A DNA stretch of 64,000 bases from Omphiscola glabra (Eukaryota; Mollusca; Gastropoda; Lymnaeidae), in the NCBI GenBank assembly GCA_964017045.1, contig OZ024794.1, positions 49,791,013 through 49,855,012 of the forward strand, given 5' to 3'. Below the pieces are notes generated by a model that saw nothing but the letters and a program-made list of their open reading frames with translations, had not been told where the DNA came from and did not search any database. The position numbers and the translations under genes were made by a program. Positions 41,601 through 51,101 of this stretch are shown one piece after another; the first letter of the stretch is position 1, and every line of letters starts with the position of its first letter.

Positions 41601-44600
41601 TTCTCCAAGTTTTCTCCTAACCTGTGTGTTACATTTCTTGTTTCAATTTTCAATCTCAACGCAGTCCTCCCCATACAATACTAGTAATGAATTAGCACTA
41701 ACTTCTGGCCTAACTTAAGCTGACCTTTTATGTTCTTGCTGCATACACATCTATTGCAGCAGCTGCGATACTTATAAAATTAAGGAACACGCTTCATCCC
41801 TAATTAAGGCTTGAAGTGTTGAAGCGCTATAAATTATTAAATACAAAACACAACAATACAAAATCTACATACAAGCCAATATACATCAAGGAGCAGGCTC
41901 CTTGGAAACAAGGAGGTAGACTACATCACCCCAGCAGTTTAAAACAAAATTGTTATTGTAATTTTTTAATTAAATTTCAACAAAGTAAAAGAGAATCATT
42001 GTAGTTATTCTAAACAAAAATATAACTTTGATATATTATTTAAGGTTTATTAGAAGGCACGGAAATCAAAGAAAATATGTCTTACATTGAGGAATGCATA
42101 CATAAACAAGTAAGTAATTGTACATTTCCTTTCAAAGAAATGAAAACTTCCTTCAAATAAAACATTTGTGACTGATGATATTTAAAACTAGATTAAAATC
42201 AAGGACAAGGTAAATGTTTAAAATAGTTATCAGTTCTAATTAAAGCTACAAGCATTATAATGTCAATAGGGGATATGGTTATGAAATGCAAGCTACATTG
42301 GCATTACTCTTGATTCTAAAATGATTGTTTGAGAATTATTGCTTTGTTTTAACAAGCATGGCAAGTGAGAAAAAATGTTTTTTACTTTTTTATTTGGGGA
42401 ATAATCTAGTTTTTCCAAAGGCAAAATAAAAATAGTAACAATAAAAAAAACAACTGAAATTAAATTTTCATGGGAAAAGTTTGGTAGCCATTAGACTGTT
42501 GATGAAATATGACTGGATAAATCTCTTGTTATTTTTTTTTTGTTTTTGTTTTTTGTACACATTTTTTGAGTTGCAAATGGTTGTCATAAAAAGACCTAAA
42601 TATACACCCAGTAACAAGTTTTCCCCATTGATTTTTATCCGTGGTTTTAGGCAGATTAGGTTGGGAAAAACAAAATAAATTTATTTGGAAAATAACATCA
42701 TAGGAACATATGTCAGATTTTATGTGTAGCGTCTTTGCAATGTAAATACTTGATTTTGCTAAAATACATGACATTAATCTGCTACTCTTTTTAAAATGAA
42801 TTTTTTATGTTAATTCAATATTAATGGAATAATTTTATTTATTAAACTTAAGGAACTTTACATTTTTAGTTTATTTCATCTCATATTTCTTCACAAAAAT
42901 GCAATGAAGTTCAATTTTTTCATATATATTTATTTCTAGTTTTCTTTAGTTCAGACAATGCGACTACTTTGTCTTCTTTCTCTTACCCAAGAAGGCCTCA
43001 ACCCCAGGGATTACAAGGCCTTTAAGACAGGTTTTCTTCATGTAAGCCTAAAACTAAAATAGCTTTTGTGGTCTTATGTGTTCCTAATAATATTGTGTTT
43101 GTTTTTAAAAAGAAATGAGAATAACTTTACTCTGCAGTGTCTCCTCCAAGTCCTTACACGTGACTTAAAACCTCAGTTAATTTACTTGACATGTTTGTGC
43201 AGCTTTCAGATATCTTTAATTACCTTGAATCTGTATTTACAGACCCTCAAGACAACTTTAAAAAAAAATTAATACTAAATCATAGTTTTATTTAAAAAAA
43301 TTCTCATTAAAATTGCAGAGCCATGGATTTGAGCATCTTGTTACTTTTTTCAACCTGAAAAAATTGGGTATCTTGACTGAGCAAGAAACAGCACCAAACT
43401 CAATTTCAAGGAAGTCAAATTATAAATTTTACAATCGGAAATTTAATCTGGTCCCTAAACAGTCTGCTGACATGGACTTGAAGAATCCCAAAGATTTATC
43501 TTACATATTTAGTGGAGCCTACACACCATTACCTTGCAAGTTGGTTGAGCAGGTGAGGTCAACACAAGATATTAAATGTAATTAAATTTGTACTATTTTC
43601 TGTAATAAGCTGCTTAAAGAACAAAATTGGGAATAAATGATGAAGAGTGGAGTGCATTTTGACTGCCACTATATTGCAAAAGAATCAATTTTTTTAATTG
43701 AGTTTGAAAAGCAATCCAATCACTATGTTTATGTTCTATTTAGTCCTGGAATCTAGGGGATTAGTAGATATCTTAAAAATAAAATATGTCTCTTTTCTGG
43801 ATTCAGAACTTTTTTTTGTGTGTGGTAATTTTGGAAGAGCGGTTTCAACCCTCTTTTAGCCCCCAATACACTTAAAGTACTACAAAAACCTCTTAAGATC
43901 ACTACTTTATTTTTTTAAAACGGGCACCATAAATGTAAATTATTTTGTATTATTATTCCCCTGCATAGATTAAATGGCTCAAATTTATTGTATTATATTA
44001 TCTAGACAAAATGTTTAAAGAATCATTATCTATATTGAGAATTATTCCTTAAGTCAAAATCTTTCAACCCACTGAATTTTGTGCAGATCATATGAGTCAC
44101 AACAGTGATTGAAAGCTACTGTTTTAGAGCAATTAATTTATTAATGAGTTTCATTAAAGCTTTGCTGTTGAAATAGTTATTTTATTTTAATTTTAAGATC
44201 CTCACTCGTGAGACCCTCATTGGTTTAGAAGATGTTGGAAAATGTTGTGGTGGAATGCATTCTGACCTTAAAGTAAAACATAGAGCTTTTGGACCAGGTG
44301 GGTACTCATTAAATAATTTAGCTTTAAGAACTAATTGCTACTTCTTTGGTATTAAGTTGCGTTAAAAAACTTTTTTGATTTAAAACAACGTAAAGCATTA
44401 TAAATTGTATTCTAAACATATCAGAAATTGTGATAAGTCTTTTGTTGTGATTCTCTTATTTTACAGGGAGAACCGGTCAAGTTATAACTGACCCTTCACT
44501 TAAAGTAGTGCTGGTGTATTTTCTAGGAGGTTGCACATACAGTGAAATTGCTGCCCTACGGTTTCTTGCTAAAACACTAGGTTTGCTATTTTTGTTTTAA

Positions 44601-47065
44601 TCAGGCAAAGACATTTGAATCATTGCATAAACAATTTTTTAAAATGGGAAAACAGTTACTTTCAGATTATTCAGCTTATGTCTGGCTCTGTTCACTTCAT
44701 CTGTGGTGACAGTCCCTAAAAATATGTTAAGTTTGTCTTTGGCCTCAGCAAAGTTTGCAAGTGGTTAGTTATTAAGGTACTGGGCAGTTTAAGAGCTTTT
44801 CAGAATATTGCTTCCAGCGGTGTAACTCCTTGGTGATGATAGTACAGTTGAACCCGCTAATCTCGACCTCGGTTAATTCGCCAACCCTCTTAAGTCGACG
44901 TTTTTGAAGTGGAACCGCCAAATTCTCTCTTTGTCTTAGCATTTTCTCATCGGTTATGTCGATTCTTTTATGTCGCCGAACCCTAATATCTCGAGCACAA
45001 AAGAGGGCCAAATTTGCCACTTAGCGTTGGTTATCTCGATCCCTGTGACCAATCGCCAGCTTTTGAAAAGTTAGTTATCCATGCCACTTCCCCATCTCAC
45101 TACCGTATTTTCGCGTTTGTATCGACAATCCCATCTTAGCAGTGCATTGTTGGTTGTTAAGGAAATTTGTGGCATACGAGACACATGGGTAGGGGTAGGG
45201 CCGACCCTAACAATTGCGGGGCCCTATGCGAAACGGATTGCGCTGGGCCCAGTCTGGGTAGGAATAAGGATAATAAGTGAAAATTAAGATTTTGTATGAG
45301 AAAATAAATTCGGGGCGGGGCCTATGAAAGTGCGGGGCCCATTGCGGGGGATTGGTAGGTGTGTCAAAGGTTATAAAAATATCACCGCAACGTATCGTAT
45401 TGATCGTGATGGTCATATTGTTGCTTTGTGTGTCACAGTGAACTAGCTATCTGCGGGTGGGGGAAGGTTGGTTCCGCCGAGCGAAATAATGACGTCACAG
45501 CACGGAAAGACGTGTTGGCGGACTAGTGTGTTGTGACTATGTCATGTTAAATATTACCACTACAGCGATCTCTTTATGAAAACACAAAGAAATAGTATAC
45601 GCAGTGTCGTAGCGAGCTTAACTCGCGCCCGGGGCACAATACCTTTTTAGCGCCCCCGCCCCTCTTTTCGAAAACCATACAATATTATATGTAAAATATA
45701 CTATTTGGCGCCCCTTTGTGAGTAGCGCCCGGGGCATGATGCCCCCTTGCCCCCCCTCGCTACGCGACTGAGTATACGGGCATACGATAACTGCGAACAT
45801 GTTGTTAGCAAACATGTATGTACATTTTTATAGCATGCCGATCGCTTCATCAAACAAATTACGGCAACGCTGTTGTGTAAAAAAAACCTCCAAAAACACG
45901 TGCATGTACATTCTCATTTATTAACGCACATCATGTGTATAAAGACATTTCAAGCACATGTTAATATATTACCGCCATATTGGTTTTCGTTTATCTCGAT
46001 CCTCTGCTATCTCGACGCCTTTTGGCATACCCCGTGGCCGTCGACATAACCGGGTTCGACTGTACAATTTTATTCTCTAGGGGAGGGTCCCAGCTCGGTC
46101 TATTGTTCTTAAAACTGTTATATGGTCTGGTAGAGTGTCCTCATATCCTTTTGTTACCCCACTGTCTCTGCAAGTTCTTTGCATTGTTTTTCTTTCTCTT
46201 TCTGTTCTTTACTTCCTTGTCCATTTTTCTATATTACAATGTTGCTCTTTCCTTTCATCTTCCCTGTGGCGCTACAGCCCATGTATGGTTTTGGCCTGCC
46301 TCACCACATCCTTCCACTCAGACCTAACAGATGCTTTTCTTTTCCATGCTTGGATTCCCAGCTGCTGTAGATCTCTCTTCACATCATTCATCTATCTAAG
46401 CCTAGGCCTGCCTTTGAGCCATTTTCCTCTGGGCTTTTGGTGGTGCAGCCTCTTCACTCCTCTATACTTTGGCATTCTTTTTAAATGTCCAGCCTGCCCT
46501 TTTTTATTTCTACTATTAGTGTGTGATCCTGATACAGACTATACAATTCCTGGTTGGTTCATATTATCCATCCATATTCATCCTTTGTTGATTCGTATCT
46601 TTTCTGGAGAACTTTTCTCTCCCATATGTTTTATAGGTTTTCTGTCATTTTTGTTAGGGTCCAAGTTTCTCTTGTGTATGTTACAACTGGTCTGATTACA
46701 GTTTTATATGTAGTTTTCTTTATTTTTCTTGTAATGTTTTTACTTTTGAGTATTTTCTGCAAATAGTATGCTCTGTTTCCGGCATATATTCTCTCTTTCC
46801 TTTATTCTTGTTGATTTGGAATTGAAGTCAAGGACTCTCTTCTCTAGTAATCTACTTTCTTCGCTTTTTACTCAGGGTGGCAGTGCCCACCCGTCCATCT
46901 CTATCCTAAATTAGATTATGCAGTGGTATGAGTTTTCAAAATTTTAAATTATTTTTTAAAAATTAACTTCCATTTATTTCAGAAATTCGGATTATAGTGG
47001 CAACAACTGCAATCATCACAGGAAACTCTTTTCTTGAGCAACTGATTGAAAAACCAACAAGATGA
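35294..47065 (+). CDS. VPS33B: VPS33B, Sec1/Munc18-family vacuolar sorting protein, 18 coding exons, 589 aa
   Basis: Coding exons: 35294-35353, 35485-35565, 36041-36105, 36380-36497, 36620-36760, 37358-37462, 37695-37788, 38111-38188, 39012-39085, 39198-39284, 39604-39697, 40902-40976, 42045-42109, 42940-43041, 43319-43552, 44198-44297, 44467-44580, 46983-47065. The lengths sum to 1770 nt in one open frame. Signature blocks shared with human VPS33[67 protein letters not shown] and [16 protein letters not shown]. In the known family, VPS33B pairs with VIPAS39 and acts as an SM protein in late endosomal, lysosomal and apical sorting. It is slightly shorter than human (617 aa): the N-terminus begins about 14 residues later, and about 25 residues are missing in the linker encoded by exon 15. 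Intron 17 holds nested transposons. Confidence 0.95.
35640..35700. repeat. TA microsatellite in VPS33B intron 2
   Basis: About 60 bp of nearly pure alternating T and A with a few interruptions. Noncoding. Confidence 0.9.
41220..41830. other. Probable unclassified transposon-derived stretch in VPS33B intron 12
   Basis: Base composition is more balanced than in the flanking intron and there are no intact frames. I saw no terminal repeats and no recognisable protein. Listed because the change in composition suggests inserted DNA. Confidence 0.25.
44640..44842 (-). mobile_element. LINE fragment (pre-RT region) next to the pogo-like element
   Basis: On the minus strand this reads [18 protein letters not shown], then a diverged [20 protein letters not shown] stretch. 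This is the usual RWKxxFxxLLN and DEVxxAIxxLK run just before the reverse transcriptase domain of LINEs. It is interrupted by stops. The TA-flanked element at 44845 is inserted immediately beside it. Confidence 0.55.
44845..46062. mobile_element. Tc1/pogo-like nonautonomous DNA transposon with TA target duplication
   Basis: The left terminus is CAGTTGAACCCGCTAATC and the reverse complement of the right terminus begins CAGTCGAACCCGGTTATG. TA flanks both sides (44843-44844 and 46063-46064). Repeated TCTCGA/TCGAC motifs continue inward from each end. No transposase frame is present. Later insertions sit inside it, including the MITE at 45602-45770 and a GC-rich patch near 45190-45370. A third terminus of the same family is at 63973. 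Confidence 0.85.
45594..45778. mobile_element. hAT-type MITE, copy 1, with perfect 8-bp target duplication
   Basis: The element spans 45602-45770 (169 bp), flanked by AGTATACG on both sides (45594-45601 and 45771-45778). Termini are CAGTGTCGTAGCGAG and, reverse complemented, CAGTCGCGTAGCGAG. Eight-bp duplications and CAG-N-GGCGTAG ends are hAT hallmarks. The interior is GC-rich with GCGCCC repeats and an AT-rich centre. It is the same family as 48903-49078, in opposite orientation. Confidence 0.92.
46080..46905 (-). mobile_element. Degenerate LINE, C-terminal RT and tail, in VPS33B intron 17
   Basis: The minus strand near 46700-46600 reads [19 protein letters not shown], the LINE thumb-region motif (YKTxIRPVxxYGxETWTLT). 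About 46510-46260 reads [14 protein letters not shown], then [13 protein letters not shown], then a W-rich tail. This is the usual 3' end of LINE ORF2. Stops and frameshifts are common, so it is inactive. The open + frame across it is an artefact of the complementary strand. Confidence 0.75.
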
Positions 47066-48894
47066 TCTTAAAGTGCATATATTTTTAATCTTAGATTGAT
47101 ACACATTATCTTTCACATGATGTTCTTGTCACAAACATTTGAATTTATAGGTTTTAACAATGAAATTAATGATTTTGATATGCATTTAGTTATAATATTA
47201 ATTATTTATAAATATTTACATTTCTGTTACTTTGTCCAGAAATGACAATTTATATGCTGATTATATTCTGGTGTTAAAAGTTGATTAACATCTTAATTTT
47301 TAAAAAAGTTTCTTTAGACTCACTATCGTACTTATAGAGTATGTGACTGTTGCGCTTGGTTTATAATTTCCAGTGGAATAGAGTTTTAAAACCTGTTTAT
47401 GTAGAAAAAAAGTTTTGTTTTTTCACAATGTAATGCAAAAAGCATATTTGTGATAACACTTCCAGTGTTGAAAGATAAAGTGTGGTACAGCATTTGGTCT
47501 TCATGTTGATGATTTTTGTATTATCAAAATCAGTTGCACAAACATGTAAATAGGCTTAAATTTGTTTTAAATTTCAGTTTTCTATATATACTTACCTATA
47601 ATTATAATGATTTCATCCTGCATTCCAAAATCTACTGTCACAAATAATTCTGAATCATAAAACCGTTTAGATTTACTATTTTGTTTTAATCAGGCAAAGG
47701 ATAGATTGAATAAATAACTAATTATGACACCTCAGAAGTATTGGCTGAAAGTGTTCTTCTGCAAACAAAACAACTGAAACAAAAAAAACTGAGAACATAT
47801 TTTTAACAAAATTTTTTTTTAAAATACCGGGTAGTTGGCTTTAAAATTTAGCAATAAACCAGGAAGTCAATGAGGTAGTGAATGAAATGTCCAAATTATT
47901 AGCTCACAACTCATGAATTTGATCTTAACATGTAAGTGGTAATAGTAATAAACTCTTTTTTTTTTGTCCCTCTCAGAGTAAGGTATAATTCAAAGATGGA
48001 TATTAAGTCATTTCTTTGGAGTACCGTAAGCAAATTCTCAGTACCCAGTACTGATTCATAAAATTAATATAAGTTTTTAAAGGCATTTTTTTAGCAACTC
48101 AACATTTCATCAACATGCCAAACAATGACGGCCAATTCAGTCTTGAATTATTGATCACGGGAAGGGGGAGATAAGATCTCCTTGAGTAACATGGAGTAGA
48201 CAACCCTCAATAACCAACTGAATTTTTAAATTAAAAAAAAAACAACCTTTTATCAATAAGTATAAGTAAAAAGAAAGTAAGGAAGAAAGATAATAACATA
48301 AGGACTTGTATATTATATTTGTTGTAAAAAGGAAAATAAATTATTTTAATACACTTTTGTAAATTATATTGTTCATAACTATACTATATAGTTATGGATA
48401 CCAGTATTTATAACTTTATATTTAAATTTAATAGGACCAAATAAAAAAAAAATGAATACTAAGGTACTCAATGTGTTGTTATCAATATAATGAATAGGAT
48501 TACAGTCTCTATTTTATGTTACCTCATACTGATGATGTGCCCATGTAGGCAACTTTTGTTTTAGTTTTAGTACTCACTGTCTGTAGGCCTCATCCACGCA
48601 ACAGCTATAAAATGCAATTGTTAATGTTACCAAGAATTTTGTCACAAATTATCAAAGTTCTTAAGTTATGCAGCCCACCCCTCTTTTTCCCCCAACCTCC
48701 TAATAGGGTAGCATAAGTTTCCAAGTTTTGTAATAACTGGTTAGTTAATTTTCTTCAACTAGGTGCATCCAAGCTAGGTGTCACTACCGGTGTGGGGGAG
48801 CGGGACATACAGGAGGAAGGGGAAAATTTAAAATGTGACAACTCGCTTCAATTGGTTTCATTACAGTTAGATTTTGGTTACATTAAAAAAAGTA
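47066..48894. other. Intergenic after VPS33B
   Basis: AT-rich, no gene recognised. The first AATAAA candidate for VPS33B is at 47709-47714, about 640 bp after the stop. The stretch ends at the left target duplication of the MITE at 48903. Confidence 0.5.
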
Positions 48895-49086
48895 CAGGGT
48901 GCCAGTGGCGTAGTGAGAGGGGGGCATCATGCCCCGGCCACTACTCACAAAGGGGCGCCAAATGGTATATTTTACTATAATATTGTATGGTTTTCGAATA
49001 GGGGGGCGCTAAAAAGGTATTGGGGGGCGCTAAAAAGGTATTGTGCCCCGGGCGCGAGTTAAGCTCGCTACGCCACTGCAGGGTGC
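48895..49086. mobile_element. hAT-type MITE, copy 2, with perfect 8-bp target duplication
   Basis: The element spans 48903-49078 (176 bp), flanked by CAGGGTGC at 48895-48902 and 49079-49086. Termini are CAGTGGCGTAGTGAG and, reverse complemented, CAGTGGCGTAGCGAG. It carries an internal tandem duplication, with GGGGCGCTAAAAAGGTATTG occurring twice in a row around 49003-49042. Its interior matches copy 1 in reverse orientation. Confidence 0.93.
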
Positions 49087-49419
49087 CAACAGACAAGATT
49101 GCTATGAAGATCAGGGAACGAGTTTCACTATTCTAAAAGGATGTAATTGGTGCAATCAAGTGATGACCGATTGCGCACCGTTCCTTGCTCGAATGGTTCA
49201 GGGACATTATAACGGCCTGCCTGTACCTCCTTCGCAGCCTTTAACCTATTTCCGATGGTAACACTAGAGGGGTTGCCACCAGATCAGGCAGACTACGAGG
49301 GGATCCATTACGAAAGTTTGTAGAGGGTAAAACCACGATATAGGTCTCACGTTTACCGCATTGGGTGACACCACCTAGTGACGACACTGACTGATAGATT
49401 TGTAAATATTACGAAAATG
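49087..49419. other. Unclassified repeat-like stretch between MITE and LINE
   Basis: Balanced composition unlike neighbouring AT-rich DNA. GGTGTCACTACCGGTG near 48777 and the reverse complement of a GTGACACCACCTAGTGACG block near 49365 look related. The MITE may therefore have landed in an older inverted-repeat element spanning roughly 48775-49395. No gene is recognised. Confidence 0.3.
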
Positions 49420-50284
49420 GTTATTATTATTATTATTATGGGTAGTTTTCTATAGCGTGGTACCCCAGCCTAGGGCTGGGATCACCACGCTGTACATACA
49501 AATTAAAATGAACTTAAAAAATATAAATTAAAAATCAACCATTCCGTATCAATTTACATGTGAAGCCATGGACGGCACTCCGCAGCATCGTTTAACTTTC
49601 AGAGGGGGAATCAGTCAGGATAGTAAAGTTTAAAGAGATGTGTTTTGAGTGCAGTTTGGAAGGCTGTGATGGTTGATATATTTCTGATGTGTAGTGGAAG
49701 GGAATTCCATTGTTTGGGGGCACAGTAAAAGAAAGATCTTTCACCGTATGTTTTTGTGCAAGTCTTGGGGACAGAAAGAATACGCTCGTCTGCGGAGGAG
49801 CGAAGCTGTCAAAGGGGTGAATAGACAGAATTTTGGTTAGATAGGAAGGGCAGGAATTTGAGAAAATGTTGTGGCACAGAACAGAGAGTTTATAGTCAAT
49901 CCGTGCTTGTACAGGGAGCCAATGAAGTGAATGAAGTAGTGGTGTGACGTGATCACGTTTTTTTGCCTTTAAAACTAGCCTAGCAGCTGAGTTTTGAACC
50001 TTTTGTAATCTTTCTAAGAAGTGTTTTGGTGAGCCTGACAGAAGAGAGTTGCAGTAGTCAAGACGAGAGAGAACAAGAGCACAGACTAAGGTTTTTGTTG
50101 CACTAACTGTGAGGTAGTGGCGGATGGAGCTGATCTGACGGATAGCAGTGTATGCAGAGCGCCAAATGTGAGATATATGTTTATCTAGAGACATGTTGTT
50201 AGACAGAATATAACCAAGATTCCTAGAATTACTAAAACCAAGATTACTAAATCTAGAACTCCAAAAAACGCATTTTAAAAACAA
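49420..50284 (-). mobile_element. 5'-truncated L2/CR1-like LINE with 3' hairpin and (TAA)n tail
   Basis: A 230-codon open stretch on minus (50284-49592) reads LGYILSNNMSLDKHISHI, RHYLTVSATKTLVCALVLSR, LDYCNSLLSG, LQKVQNSAARLV and LHWLPVQARIDYKL. This is the very characteristic C-terminal reverse transcriptase region of L2/CR1-type elements. The 3' UTR follows, with a strong hairpin at 49454-49491 and a trinucleotide microsatellite at 49421-49440. The frame is open over its length, so the insertion is fairly young, but the 5' three-quarters is missing. Confidence 0.88.
49454..49491 (-). repeat. 38-nt hairpin in the LINE 3' UTR
   Basis: The outer stem AGCGTGGT/ACCACGCT (8 bp) encloses an inner stem CCCAGCC/GGCTGGG (7 bp) with a TAG loop. 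L2-clade LINEs are known to use a 3' stem-loop plus short terminal repeat for template recognition, and this arrangement fits. Confidence 0.85.
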
Positions 50285-51101
50285 TTATTTATTTATCCCT
50301 TTTTATAAAGTTGAATTAAATTTTAAATATGTTAAATTACTGAATAAATGGACGTAAGTATTAACGAATTTTAAATTAGTGACAATTTGTCTTATATTTT
50401 ATTTATATTTACGCGTGTTTCAGAGCAATCTTAGCATAATATTTATGAACTCAACTTTTAACATTCGCATGTTCAAGTTGAAAAGGGACAAAAGTATTCT
50501 GCAAATCAAAAAAAGAAGTGCTTTTTTAAAAAAAAAGAAAGGCGAGTCAGGTAAGCACTCGATTTTTTGTGTCTTTAATTTTGATCTGCTTATAAAAACT
50601 AATAGGAAATTAGTGAAACAAAGTAAGAAGAATCTAAATAAATATCGTTTGAAAATAATTATCTTTCCAACAAATTTCTCAATGGCGACTGTTAGAAGAA
50701 ATAATAATTCGTCCAAACTTCCGTTCGATCAAATTTCCGTTCGACGAAACTTCCGTTCGATCAAAGTTCCAGTCGACCAAATTTCCGTTCGACTAAACTT
50801 CCGTTCGATCAAATTTCCGACGAAATTTCTTTCAAACAAATTTCTGAATACGGAAATAAATAGCAGTTAGCAATTCCCCAGTTTCAGTCATTATTCATTA
50901 ATGTTGATTGCATTTTGCTCATTTAGCGTAGCATTTTAACCAGTTGCTTTAACGACCAATTTCAAGGCTCATAATAAATATTACGAAACTAAAATTACTA
51001 TCTGAACATAGCGACAGAAAATGTTTACAAATGGCTGGAGCACGGTTATAAATAGCTGACGGTTATAAGCAACTGACTACATTTACCATTGTATATTAAC
51101 T
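50285..51101. other. Region upstream of FAM221B
   Basis: AT-rich DNA with the 16-bp tandem array. The FAM221B promoter should lie in the right-hand part; I see no clear core promoter element. A + frame open through the array (to about 50870) is a by-product of the repeat. Confidence 0.4.
50705..50825. repeat. 16-bp tandem repeat, about 7 copies
   Basis: The unit is near TTCCGTTCGATCAAAT. CCGTTCGA-type cores start at 50721, 50737, 50753, 50769 (variant), 50785, 50801 and 50817 (truncated), a strict 16-bp period. It sits about 280 bp upstream of the FAM221B start codon. Confidence 0.9.

Noticed and set aside
46135..46695. 186-codon hydrophobic + strand frame as a membrane protein gene
   Set aside because: It is the complement of a minus-strand LINE tail whose conserved motifs are readable; the hydrophobicity is a strand artefact.
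50379..50870. 163-codon + frame upstream of FAM221B as a gene
   Set aside because: The C-terminal half is the 16-bp tandem repeat and the rest is low-complexity Lys/Asn/Phe from AT-rich DNA; no homology was recognised.
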